A program made the position numbers and the translations under genes. Of a stretch of DNA of 64,000 nt, positions 8,032-15,529 are shown in pieces (the first letter of the stretch is position 1; each line of letters opens with the position of its first letter). Source of the DNA: a virus; the IMG/VR virus record IMGVR_UViG_3300017971_000228, positions 1 through 64,000 of that record. One strand, 5' to 3'. Below the pieces are notes generated by a model. It did not search any database. It was not told the origin of the DNA and saw nothing but the letters and a program-made list of their open reading frames with translations.

Positions 8032-8846
8032 CGCTCCCCATCACCGTCGCCGTCTGCACCAAGAACGCCGAGTCCTACATCGAACGCTGCCTGGAAGCGG
8101 TGATCGCCAATCAGCCAGCGCAGATCATCGTCGTGGACGCCTGCTCCGGCGACAAGACCTGGCACATCATCAAGGACTGGCCGGGGATCTTTCCCGTCGC
8201 CAAGTACGGAGTCGGGTTAGCGTCGCAGCGGCAGATCGCCTTGAGCTACACCAACCAGCCCTACTACGCAGCCGTGGACTGCTTCCACATCCTCTACCAA
8301 CGCTGCTTGCTGGACTTGATGCGCGAGATGGACTGGTACGGGTTCCAGGCCATCCAGGCCAGGGAGTGGCAGGTGCCCAGCGAGAACTGGTGGACCAACG
8401 CCCGCGCCAGTGCGAACTACGACATCACCACCATGCCGCACGTCGAGGAGACCAACATGGTGGGCAGGCCGGCGCTGTACCGAACCAAGGCACTGAGGGC
8501 CATTGGGGGCTTCGATAGCAAGTTCGACTTCGTGGGCGATGAAGACACGGACGTCAGTATCCGCATGGAGATGGCGGGCTATCGCATGGGGCACGGGACG
8601 GGCATCGCCAAGCGGCTCGACGAGCTGGATTATCATTCGGCCATGCGGAAGTTCGTCAAGTACGGACGAGGCGACGCCAGGATCGTTCGCAAGTACCCAC
8701 GGAAGCGATTGGCGATCATCCGGCACCAGCTGTGGACGTATCCCTGGAGGCGGGGGCTGAAGCATCTGGAGTATTGGCCCTACTACGCATTGTGCGGGTG
8801 GGTGAGGTTTGGAGCGATGATGAAGGAGTTGACACGTGGCGAATGA
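8028..8846 (+). CDS. Family 2 glycosyltransferase (GT-A fold)
   Basis: A 272-residue protein. The N-terminus (ITVAVCTKNAESYIERCLEAVIAN, then IIVVDACSGDKTW) is the GT2 nucleotide-binding start. A variant metal site lies around YYAAVDCFHIL, and there is a C-terminal acceptor region (AIGGFDSKFDFVGDEDTDVSIRM) typical of this family. It probably adds a sugar to a glycan or protein acceptor. One exact copy of the dispersed motif (8628-8638) lies inside the gene, coding Asp-Tyr-His-Ser. Start GTG overlaps the upstream TGA. Confidence 0.88.
   Translation: MTLPITVAVCTKNAESYIERCLEAVIANQPAQIIVVDACSGDKTWHIIKDWPGIFPVAKYGVGLASQRQIALSYTNQPYYAAVDCFHILYQRCLLDLMREMDWYGFQAIQAREWQVPSENWWTNARASANYDITTMPHVEETNMVGRPALYRTKALRAIGGFDSKFDFVGDEDTDVSIRMEMAGYRMGHGTGIAKRLDELDYHSAMRKFVKYGRGDARIVRKYPRKRLAIIRHQLWTYPWRRGLKHLEYWPYYALCGWVRFGAMMKELTRGE
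8628..8638 (+). repeat. Dispersed motif GATTATCATTC, exact copy 1
   Basis: Exact 11-base copy inside the GT2 gene, read as Asp-Tyr-His-Ser. It is one of eight exact copies in the window, all on the + strand. Confidence 0.75.
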
Positions 8847-9078
8847 TCGGCTCTGGCTAGAGTGCAAAAAGTGCCATGAACGGATCATGCTCTACAAGTA
8901 CTATCCGAGTGGCGGTTACGTTCCGATTGATTCGATTCACAGCATCGGCGAGTTCATTCGCTATCATGCCCTGAATTGCTCAGGCGATGGATTGGACTTG
9001 GGTAGACCAGAAGATTGGCTTGGATTGGTGTCAGACTTGAAGGAGTACTGGGAGGGCTATGATGGGCGCGTGGTATGA
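8836..9078 (+). CDS. Small zinc-type hypothetical protein
   Basis: An 80-residue protein with a GTG start overlapping the GT2 gene. CKKCHERIMLYK gives one CxxCH pair, with a later His/Cys (HALNC) that could complete a metal site. No family is recognised. Confidence 0.55.
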   Translation: MANDRLWLECKKCHERIMLYKYYPSGGYVPIDSIHSIGEFIRYHALNCSGDGLDLGRPEDWLGLVSDLKEYWEGYDGRVV

Positions 9079-10099
9079 CCGACTGGCAGACACCGTTCCC
9101 GCATGGCTGGCAACGCTGAAGTCTCCCAACGGACTCTACAAGCACTCTGCTTCAGCCTACCACGAAGAATCGCTGGACGCGACGACGCTGGCGCTGGATC
9201 TGGAGCAGATGCTGAGTATGCTTCCATCGAAGTCCGGCGTCAAGTTCATCAAGTCCTGTCAGAACGGAACAACTGGTGAAGTACGGGAGCCGTTCTATCG
9301 GGAGCTGAGTGCCGAGGGACGCTTGCGCGAGATGGCGCATACCTACTCTGGTTGCCAGGTAGCGGCGCTGTTCATGGCGATAGACGCCCATCTGCAGAGT
9401 GAGTTCAAGTTCTACCGCCAGTTCCTATATCCAGGGGCGATCTCCCACTACATGATTCACAACATGCCTTGGGATACCAAACCCATGGGCGCGGGCAACA
9501 TGGTGGACGCGGCGGCGACCATGATGCGGTACAACGTCCGCATGCAGCACAAGCACGCCTACTGGCACGTCATCAATGAGATGTACCAGTGGCTAGATGA
9601 GCACCAAAGAACCTGGGAACACGGTTTCTGGGGCAGTGAGGCTGAGCAGGGCGTCAGCGGCGTAGTGCAAGCGGGCTATCACATATTGAGGGGACTGCAC
9701 TGGCAGGATGGGCGATACTATACGGACAATCACATGGAATCCACCGTCTTTGAGGCCATGGATCACCCATCAGCACCCAAGGACGCTTGTCACTACATGG
9801 ACTGCACAGTACTGGCAGAGCATTTGAGTCAGCTATGCCCTGGCTGCAAGATTGACAGGGAAATCGCGGAACTGGCAATAGAAGACCTAGAAGAGTTCCA
9901 TCGTGACGACGGCGCATTTTCATTCAGTCCCGACGGGGCCATAGACAACCACAACCTGTACGACGTGAGTCCTGGCAACCTGGAGTCCGACATCGTGGGG
10001 ACGGTGTTCTGCATGCAGGCGCTGAGATCGGCGCTGCATGTGCTGGGGGAGGAGGTGCCGTGGGGAGAATCAGCTACGCATGGAGTAAGGAGAGGATAG
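9059..10099 (+). CDS. Putative alpha-toroid (six-hairpin or prenyltransferase-like) protein
   Basis: A 346-residue protein, mainly helical, with repeated Trp/His/Gly helical hairpins. Toroid-like signatures include EESLDATTLALDLEQML, DGAFSFSPDGAIDNHNLYDVSPGNLESDIVGT and regularly spaced helix pairs, as in terpene cyclase or glycoside-hydrolase (alpha/alpha)6 barrels. The closest family cannot be named by eye. Its place between a GT2 enzyme and methyltransferases suggests a role in sugar or lipid modification. Confidence 0.5.
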   Translation: MMGAWYDRLADTVPAWLATLKSPNGLYKHSASAYHEESLDATTLALDLEQMLSMLPSKSGVKFIKSCQNGTTGEVREPFYRELSAEGRLREMAHTYSGCQVAALFMAIDAHLQSEFKFYRQFLYPGAISHYMIHNMPWDTKPMGAGNMVDAAATMMRYNVRMQHKHAYWHVINEMYQWLDEHQRTWEHGFWGSEAEQGVSGVVQAGYHILRGLHWQDGRYYTDNHMESTVFEAMDHPSAPKDACHYMDCTVLAEHLSQLCPGCKIDREIAELAIEDLEEFHRDDGAFSFSPDGAIDNHNLYDVSPGNLESDIVGTVFCMQALRSALHVLGEEVPWGESATHGVRRG

Positions 10100-10387
10100 A
10101 TGGCTGAAGACAAGTTCACTGCCCAAGACATTACGCATATCCAATTCTGGCGTTGGACCGTACTGGAGACGGAAACGAAGGCCGAAGCGATCACGCATCT
10201 CTACGTTCCCACGGATGCACCGCAAGAGGATCATGACAGAGCGGATGAGCTTTTGTGCATCATTCGTCCTGCGATTCAGGAAGCAGCAGATCGCGGGTGG
10301 TACTTTGAGACGTTCTACAAGATGAGTACGCCTCTGGAGCAGTTGAATGAAGAGTGGCAGGTTGTCATGAAACAGGAGGAGGGGTAA
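10100..10387 (+). CDS. Hypothetical protein
   Basis: A 95-residue acidic protein beginning directly after the previous stop, with AAGGAGAGGATAG upstream as ribosome site. No motif is recognised. Its stop codon (TAA) shares a base with the next ATG. Confidence 0.55.
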   Translation: MAEDKFTAQDITHIQFWRWTVLETETKAEAITHLYVPTDAPQEDHDRADELLCIIRPAIQEAADRGWYFETFYKMSTPLEQLNEEWQVVMKQEEG

Positions 10388-10527
10388 TGCCTGATGCGAA
10401 GGTAGTGCTAGTCTGCCCGGAATGCTATGGGACGGACGTAGCGATTGAGGAACGGAAGTCGCCGGGGGGTGCGGGTGATGATGACGGAGCTACGCCAGAT
10501 CCGATTGCCGGGGTCTCTAGTAGGTGA
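10387..10527 (+). CDS. Small protein with one CxxC; possible first half of a zinc ribbon
   Basis: A 46-residue frame from the ATG at 10387 to the TGA at 10525. It contains VLVCPECYGTDVAI, half a zinc ribbon, and then a Gly/Asp-rich linker. The matching second half (ATCKECGYEVEW) is read in the +1 frame of the overlapping gene. Either the two are separate overlapping genes, or one zinc-ribbon gene has been split or uses frameshifting. Confidence 0.45.
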   Translation: MPDAKVVLVCPECYGTDVAIEERKSPGGAGDDDGATPDPIAGVSSR

Positions 10528-10639
10528 TGGGATGGTTTACTGGGTGGCGACGTGCAAGGAGTGTGGCTATGAAGTGGAGTGGGTGACGCGCAGGGAGGGT
10601 GGCGCTGGCGACAGCGACGTTCAGCAAGCAGAACTATGA
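10478..10639 (+). CDS. Small protein with one CxxC; possible second half of a zinc ribbon
   Basis: A 53-residue protein starting at one of the ATGs at 10478 or 10481, out of frame with the preceding small gene. It carries ATCKECGYEVEW. Alone it has only one Cys pair; joined to the upstream frame it would make CPEC plus CKEC, a full ribbon. Its 3' end overlaps the methyltransferase start by 41 bases. Confidence 0.45.
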   Translation: MMTELRQIRLPGSLVGDGMVYWVATCKECGYEVEWVTRREGGAGDSDVQQAEL

Positions 10640-11192
10640 CGCCTATCGCGGCGAAGTAGAGTTCCTTGCGCCCTGCGTGGCAGCGGCAATCGTAGAAGTG
10701 CTGAATCCCAGCAGCGTAGTAGAGCTAGGCTGTGGGCTGGGGATCTATCTTCGAGAACTGGCAGAGTTGGGTGTGAAGGTACGGGGGTATGAGTTCTCGC
10801 CGGACGCTATCACCTTCACGGAAGCTCCGGAGGGGACAGTACTGCGGCACGATCTGACATCGGCGCTATTCGCTCACCGTCGGTACGACCTAGCGCTATC
10901 CAACCAGGTGGCGGAACACATCGAGGAGCGGTTCGCCGACCATCTGGTGCATCTGATGACGGACCTGAGCGACGTAGTGTACTGGTCGGCGGCAAGGCCG
11001 GGGGCCGGGGGGCAGCATCACGTAAACGAGCAGTGGCCACCCTACTGGCACAAGCTCTTTGGAAGGAGGGGATACCGACAGGACGAAGAGTTGGCAGAAC
11101 GAGTGAAAGCGGAGATCAAGACACGGTGCCCCCGCGTCGGGTGGGGGCACCACATCTATACCGATTGCATGATGTACGTCAGGGATTCATGA
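10599..11192 (+). CDS. Class I SAM-dependent methyltransferase
   Basis: A 197-residue protein. Motif I is VVELGCGLGIYLREL with VRGYEFSP as the acidic strand-2 end; a motif IV region (YDLALSNQVAEHIEE) follows. It is short for the fold but complete through the main strands. The target is unknown; a small-molecule or sugar methylase is likely from the surrounding genes. The GTG at 10599 has GGGAGGG upstream. Confidence 0.8.
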   Translation: MALATATFSKQNYDAYRGEVEFLAPCVAAAIVEVLNPSSVVELGCGLGIYLRELAELGVKVRGYEFSPDAITFTEAPEGTVLRHDLTSALFAHRRYDLALSNQVAEHIEERFADHLVHLMTDLSDVVYWSAARPGAGGQHHVNEQWPPYWHKLFGRRGYRQDEELAERVKAEIKTRCPRVGWGHHIYTDCMMYVRDS

Positions 11193-11899
11193 TGTCAGAT
11201 TATCATTCAGTGGCAGGCGTTGTGCCTGAGTGGGTAGAGACTAGGACAAGGAGGGCGGGATTGACGACCTGGAATGACTGTTATGAGGGGGGCATGGGGA
11301 ATCTGAGGTATCCGGATGAAGTGATCGTCCAGAGCATCCACCATCTGGGGCTTCATCCCTACCAGGCAAAGAAGGCGCTGGATCTGGGGTGCGGGAGCGG
11401 GCGGCATCTGGAGATGTTACACCGGCAGGGGTATGAGGTGTGGGCGGTAGACGGTGAAGAACGGGCGCTGAAGCTGGTACAGAGCCGCTGGGAGTTGCCT
11501 GGGCTGCATACGGTTCAGATGCGGTTCCCGCCGGTGAAGTTCCCCGACGGATTCCTGGATCTGGTGCTGATGGTGAACGTGCTGGAGCACAACGTCGCTG
11601 AGGATCGGGAAGAGTTAGTGCGGGAGGTGTACCGGATGCTGGGTAGTGGGGGCACCTTCATCTCACGCCATGCCGGGTGGACGGGCGCTCCACCGGACGG
11701 GGCCACGAAGCAGGTAGAGGAACGCAGTTGGCAGCGGGACAAGGATACCTTTGTCCATCTGTACACGGAAAGCGAACTGCTGGAGATCATGGTAGAGGTA
11801 GGATTCTCAGGAGTGCAGGTAGGTAGCCGGCGGGGGACCTACCCCTGGCTGAAGTGGGTGGATGAGAAGGAAATCTACGTGGTGGCCACCAAAGCGTGA
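11189..11899 (+). CDS. Class I SAM-dependent methyltransferase
   Basis: A 236-residue methyltransferase. It has motif I ALDLGCGSGRHLEML, VWAVDGEERAL, and LDLVLMVNVLEHNVAEDREELV as the post-I/IV region, a pattern of the Methyltransf_11/25 group. The ATG at 11189 overlaps the upstream TGA. The dispersed motif lies at codons 4-7 (11198-11208), coding Asp-Tyr-His-Ser, so it sits right behind the start codon. Confidence 0.85.
   Translation: MMSDYHSVAGVVPEWVETRTRRAGLTTWNDCYEGGMGNLRYPDEVIVQSIHHLGLHPYQAKKALDLGCGSGRHLEMLHRQGYEVWAVDGEERALKLVQSRWELPGLHTVQMRFPPVKFPDGFLDLVLMVNVLEHNVAEDREELVREVYRMLGSGGTFISRHAGWTGAPPDGATKQVEERSWQRDKDTFVHLYTESELLEIMVEVGFSGVQVGSRRGTYPWLKWVDEKEIYVVATKA
11198..11208 (+). repeat. 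Dispersed motif GATTATCATTC, exact copy 2
   Basis: Exact copy immediately behind the start codon of the second methyltransferase gene, where a bound protein could affect transcription or translation. Confidence 0.75.
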
Positions 11900-12978
11900 A
11901 CGAACGCGAACGCTTCCACGCAGTAATGCACTATGAGGCTGCGGACCGAGTACCCTTCTGGGAGGTGGGGTTCTGGGATGAAACGCTGATCCGGTGGTAC
12001 GAAGAGGGGTTGCCGATCACGGACAATTCCTGGGACCAACTGAAGACCTTGGGTCTGGACTGGTCCTTCGCCATGACCAACATTGCCATCGCTGAGTTCC
12101 CTCTGGCAGCGACGGAGGTGCTGGATGAGACGGACCAGCGGCAGCTATATCGGGATGAGTACGGCCGGATAGGCTGGCGACTGAAGGCACAGACAAGCAT
12201 GACGGAATTCGTCAGCTATCCGGTGACGGATCGAGAGAGCTGGGAGAAGGTACGGGAGCAGTACGTTCGGGTCTTCGACGCACGGGATCGCTACTGGATG
12301 GCGCACGCTATCGGCAGCAAGCGTCCCATCCCCATGGGGTTGACGGTAGGGAGCTTCTACGGGGAGCTGAGGGCCCTTCTGGGGTTTGAACGCTTCTGCA
12401 TCCTACTGTATGACGATGCTGACTTCATCAGGGAGATGCTAGCCTTCTTGACGAACGAGATGCTGCGACGGATGGAGGGAACGCGGCATCTGGAGTTTGA
12501 CTACGCCAAGTTCTGGGAGGACATGGCCTACAGCGGGGGGAGCTTCATGTCTCCGGCGATGTGGCGGGAGTTCCTGCAGCCCTGCTACGCAGCGGTAGCG
12601 GATGCACTACACGCACGAGACATCGACATTATCATGGTGGATTCGGACGGGGACGTGAACGAACTGATCCCGCTGTGGCTGGAGGTAGGCATCAACTGTC
12701 CCTTCCCCATGGAAGCGAGATACCATGACCTGATGGCGCTGAAGAAGCAGTACGGGCGAGAGTTGCGGATGTGTGGTGGGGTGAACAAGCAATCGCTGTA
12801 CGGCACGCGGGAGTGGATAGATCGGGAGGTGTTTCTGAAGACACGATACTTGATTCGGCAGGGGGGGTATATCCCAACGGTGGACCATGCCGTGCCGCCG
12901 CACGTAAGCCTGAGCAACTATGCGTACTTCCGGCGGGCGCTGGCGTTGGTGGCGGATGAGGTAGGGTGGGATGCGTGA
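11896..12978 (+). CDS. Uroporphyrinogen decarboxylase-like (URO-D superfamily) protein
   Basis: A 360-residue URO-D fold protein. The start NERERFHAVMHYEAADRVPFWE is the standard URO-D/MtaA opening, and there are internal stretches such as HARDIDIIMVDSDGDVNELIPLWLEVGINCPFPME and a C-terminal GGYIPTVDHAVPPHVSLSNYAYF. The superfamily covers heme-precursor decarboxylases and corrinoid methyltransferases. The C-terminal pattern looks more like the large uncharacterised methyltransferase-like group of anaerobes than true HemE. Its GTG start overlaps the upstream TGA. Confidence 0.8.
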   Translation: MNERERFHAVMHYEAADRVPFWEVGFWDETLIRWYEEGLPITDNSWDQLKTLGLDWSFAMTNIAIAEFPLAATEVLDETDQRQLYRDEYGRIGWRLKAQTSMTEFVSYPVTDRESWEKVREQYVRVFDARDRYWMAHAIGSKRPIPMGLTVGSFYGELRALLGFERFCILLYDDADFIREMLAFLTNEMLRRMEGTRHLEFDYAKFWEDMAYSGGSFMSPAMWREFLQPCYAAVADALHARDIDIIMVDSDGDVNELIPLWLEVGINCPFPMEARYHDLMALKKQYGRELRMCGGVNKQSLYGTREWIDREVFLKTRYLIRQGGYIPTVDHAVPPHVSLSNYAYFRRALALVADEVGWDA

Positions 12979-13468
12979 GGTGACCAAGTTGCTACTCGTG
13001 CCGCACGCTAGTACAGACTGGAATGAGATGGGGAAGTATCAGGGGTGGCGTGATATCCATCTCAATCAGCGTGGACGGAAAATGGCTAATGAACTTGCAA
13101 GGCGACTAGCGTCTGAACCTATAGCGGCAATCTATAGCAGCGACCTAAGCCGAGCTATGGAGACAGTACGCGCGGTTTGGACCACTCACCAAGTACCTTG
13201 GTACGTTGAACCCAGGTTGCGAGAGTTCAGGCAGCCTAGCGACCAGCGGATGCTGGCAATGTGTGATCAAGTCTATGATGCCCTGGAATCCATTGCCCAG
13301 GCTTATGTAGGCATGACGGTGCTTGTCGTCATGCACGGTGGTCCGCTACGGGTGTTCCTGCGCAGGATCATCCTTGACTATGCAGATGAATGTAGGGGGC
13401 TCCAATGCCATGTGAATCGTGTAAACTACTTGGACGGCAAGTGGGAGGTGGTAACTCTGGATGAATGA
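12971..13468 (+). CDS. Histidine phosphatase (phosphoglycerate-mutase-like) with altered RHG motif
   Basis: A 165-residue member of histidine phosphatase branch 1: LLLVPHASTDWNEMGKYQGWRDIHLNQRG at the N-terminus, YSSDLSRAMETV, and a second His in VVMHGGPLRVF. The canonical Arg-His-Gly is Pro-His-Ala here, so the catalytic His is kept but the phosphate-binding Arg is lost. The protein is also shorter than the usual ~200 residues in the centre. It may act on sugar phosphates, as GmhB/cobalamin-type relatives do, or be a weak enzyme. Confidence 0.8.
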   Translation: MREVTKLLLVPHASTDWNEMGKYQGWRDIHLNQRGRKMANELARRLASEPIAAIYSSDLSRAMETVRAVWTTHQVPWYVEPRLREFRQPSDQRMLAMCDQVYDALESIAQAYVGMTVLVVMHGGPLRVFLRRIILDYADECRGLQCHVNRVNYLDGKWEVVTLDE

Positions 13469-13498
13469 GCAGCCGTATACCCAGCACGAGGATAAGGG

Positions 13499-13885
13499 GT
13501 GGTGAAGAAGGCTGAACGCAAATTGCTGTTCTCGGTAACGCGCAATGACTTCGAAGTGCAGACGTTTCGATCCGGTGGGCCGGGTGGGCAGTACCAGAAC
13601 AAGCGAGATTCGGGGATACGCATCATCCACAAAGCGTCTGGTGCTCGTGGTGAAGCGAGAGATCAACGAAGTCAGGCGCAGAACAAGAAGGCGGCATTCA
13701 GACGCATGGTAGCAACGCCAGAGTTTCAGACCTGGCTCAAGGTGCGGGCGGGAGAAGCTGCACTGACAGAGGGGCAGAAAGAGTTGCTGCGCCAGCGGAT
13801 GGAACGGGCAGTAGATAGGCAGATGGCAGGAGAGAACCTTTTGGTAGAACACAAGGTTGATGGGCAATGGGTGGTACAGACATAG
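13499..13885 (+). CDS. Peptide-chain release factor-like protein (GGQ domain only)
   Basis: This 128-residue protein is a stand-alone RF-1 domain. FRSGGPGGQYQNKRDSGIRI holds the GGQ tripeptide (near residue 27) that triggers peptidyl-tRNA hydrolysis, followed by a basic tail (EARDQRSQAQNKKAAFRRM). It lacks codon-recognition domains, as in ArfB/YaeJ or PrfH-type proteins, which rescue stalled ribosomes. It probably acts on host ribosomes during infection or lysogeny. It is separated by 21 bases from the tatA-like gene. Confidence 0.85.
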   Translation: MVKKAERKLLFSVTRNDFEVQTFRSGGPGGQYQNKRDSGIRIIHKASGARGEARDQRSQAQNKKAAFRRMVATPEFQTWLKVRAGEAALTEGQKELLRQRMERAVDRQMAGENLLVEHKVDGQWVVQT

Positions 13886-13906
13886 ATAAGCAATGAAGGG
13901 GGAAGA

Positions 13907-14074
13907 ATGCCAACACTAGGACCGCTGGAACTGGGGATCATACTGGTCATCGCCATCGCCATCTTCGGCGTTGGTAAGATAGCCGACATCGGCAAGGAAG
14001 CCGGGCGCAGTGTGAAGGAGTTCAAGAATGCACTGCGAGAGACCAAGGGGCTTGATGACGTTATCAATGAATAG
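13907..14074 (+). CDS. tatA: TatA/TatE-family twin-arginine translocase subunit
   Basis: A 55-residue protein, start ATG 13907 with a GAAGGGGGAAG ribosome site. It matches the TatA plan: short N-terminus GPLELGIILVIAIAIFG (one helix with the conserved Glu near residue 8), the hinge FGVGKI, then an amphipathic helix (IGKEAGRSVKEFKNALRE) with the conserved FK. TatA forms the oligomeric pore-like element of Tat export. The next gene, 12 bases downstream, encodes a protein with a possible RR signal, and another lies at 7368. A Tat component on a phage is unusual. Confidence 0.88.
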   Translation: MPTLGPLELGIILVIAIAIFGVGKIADIGKEAGRSVKEFKNALRETKGLDDVINE

Positions 14075-14085
14075 GGAGGACAACA

Positions 14086-14490
14086 ATGGATCGACGCGAA
14101 CTGCTCAAGAAGCTGCTGGGGGGAGCCGCTGGGGGAGTGATAGCCCTGGGCTTGCCCAAGGATATGGACATCGATACCTGCGATGAGGACGTGCTGGACT
14201 TACTGGCAGAGAAGATCGCAGAGAAGGTGGCAGAGCGGATAGGGCCCGCAGAGGATGATTTGATAGATGCGTCTCCGATGATGCCATACCCAGAGGAACC
14301 TATCATCACGATTAGAACGGTGCCATATCCACAGACTGTTACGGACAATTCAACTGGTTCGTATGGGATAGATTGGGGTACAGGCGGCAGTGTACTCTAT
14401 GACGACAACTCTACTGCGTGGAAGTTCTCAGGAAGTGGCGGGGTAGTATCGTGTTTGGGAGTAGCCGGATCAGCGGTTGATGTCTCCTAA
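14086..14490 (+). CDS. Putative Tat-targeted or membrane-anchored protein
   Basis: A 134-residue protein starting MDRRELLKKLLGGAAGG. It has twin Arg followed by LLKK and a hydrophobic stretch (LLGGAAGGVIALGLP), resembling a Tat signal or tail anchor. A helical acidic linker (LDLLAEKIAEKVAERIG) and a Gly/Ser/Asp-rich C-terminus without recognised domain follow. It is directly downstream of the TatA-like gene, with GGGAGGA upstream of the start. The RRELLKK motif is weaker than the RRQFLK of the protein at 7368. Confidence 0.6.
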   Translation: MDRRELLKKLLGGAAGGVIALGLPKDMDIDTCDEDVLDLLAEKIAEKVAERIGPAEDDLIDASPMMPYPEEPIITIRTVPYPQTVTDNSTGSYGIDWGTGGSVLYDDNSTAWKFSGSGGVVSCLGVAGSAVDVS

Positions 14491-15529
14491 CACCATCATC
14501 GCCATCCGCGCACGGACGCGGAGTTCACGGCTACACTCAAAGTGCCTGCAACCACTGGCAGGGAAGCCAGCTATCGTCCACGTAGGCGAACGGGCGGGGT
14601 TACTGCGGGACGTAGCGGATCGAGCGGTCTTCTGCATTCCTGACGGCAGGGCTGATGACGAACTGGCGGCGGTGCTAGGGGAACACTTCGGGGAGGATGA
14701 TTTCTACGCTGTCCACCGCGGACCGGAGTGGGACCCGGTGAGGCGGACGTGGGGCGCCATCGAGGAACACGAGGCGCAGATTATCATTGAGGGGCTGCAT
14801 GGGGATGCACCGCTGGCCTACATGGGATTCGTACGCCCGGCACTGCAACTGTTGGGACAACGCCCAGATCTGGACTGCGTCCGCTACGAGAACCTGGAAT
14901 GCCAGGTGACGATGGAGCATCTGGCCTGCCACGCCTGGCCAGTACGGCGAAGCTGGTGGGAGAAGACGGTCACGCTGAGGCCCAAGTCGGCAGGCTATCA
15001 GGAGCACCCCACGGCCTTCTTCACCGGCTACCCGGAGCAGTTCAAGGTGGGATTCCTGCCGGATGAGAACTTCTTCAGGCTGAGGCAGGACAGGTTTGGT
15101 CGGCCCTGGGATACCCGCTACTGCCTAGACTACCCGGAAGATCTGGTGTTCCTGGGAACGCTCTTCGAAGAGCTGTACAAAGACAAGCCCATCACGCTGA
15201 AGGAGGCAGTGCAATACGTGAACGCCCGTCCGCACCTACGGGCGCTGAACGCTTCCAGGGCAGAGTCGGTTCTGGTATACCCGACGGCGGTGCAGAAGCG
15301 GAAGTGGCGGCGGGCCTACGGGGAATGGGCGACGCCGGAGGGGTGTGAGCCGGTGCTGTGTGTGAACGGCAGCTGCTTCCTGGGGTGGGTGGATCCAGAA
15401 GACCGTGACAGGGACCAGCGACTGCATGGTTTGGACGGGAGCGTATGGAAGCGGGGGACGGTGAACTGTGAGTGCGGGGCGGGGCGAAGCGCAGTATGGA
15501 CGGGGGACAGGCGAGTCTGGCTGAAGTGA
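14480..15529 (+). CDS. CMP-sugar synthetase (NeuA/SpsF-like cytidylyltransferase)
   Basis: A 349-residue GT-A-fold nucleotidyltransferase. The N-terminal signature IIAIRARTRSSRLHSKCLQPLAGKPAIVHV is that of NeuA/KdsB/SpsF cytidylyltransferases, and a DTRYCLDYPEDLVFL stretch follows near residue 215. It would activate a nonulosonic acid made by the NeuB-like enzyme. The C-terminal ~110 residues are an unexplained extension with several Cys residues (VLCVNGSCFLGW, then VNCECGAGRS). Start: ATG 14480 rather than the adjacent TTG. Confidence 0.82.
   Translation: MSPNTIIAIRARTRSSRLHSKCLQPLAGKPAIVHVGERAGLLRDVADRAVFCIPDGRADDELAAVLGEHFGEDDFYAVHRGPEWDPVRRTWGAIEEHEAQIIIEGLHGDAPLAYMGFVRPALQLLGQRPDLDCVRYENLECQVTMEHLACHAWPVRRSWWEKTVTLRPKSAGYQEHPTAFFTGYPEQFKVGFLPDENFFRLRQDRFGRPWDTRYCLDYPEDLVFLGTLFEELYKDKPITLKEAVQYVNARPHLRALNASRAESVLVYPTAVQKRKWRRAYGEWATPEGCEPVLCVNGSCFLGWVDPEDRDRDQRLHGLDGSVWKRGTVNCECGAGRSAVWTGDRRVWLK
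14779..14789 (+). repeat. Dispersed motif, variant GATTATCATTG
   Basis: Ten of eleven bases match the best form; it lies inside the cytidylyltransferase gene, read as Ile-Ile-Ile, a frame different from copies 1-3. Confidence 0.65.

Noticed and set aside
13461-13505. 14-residue frame between the phosphatase and release-factor-like genes
   Set aside because: It is very short and overlaps the next start; spacing to a ribosome site is poor.
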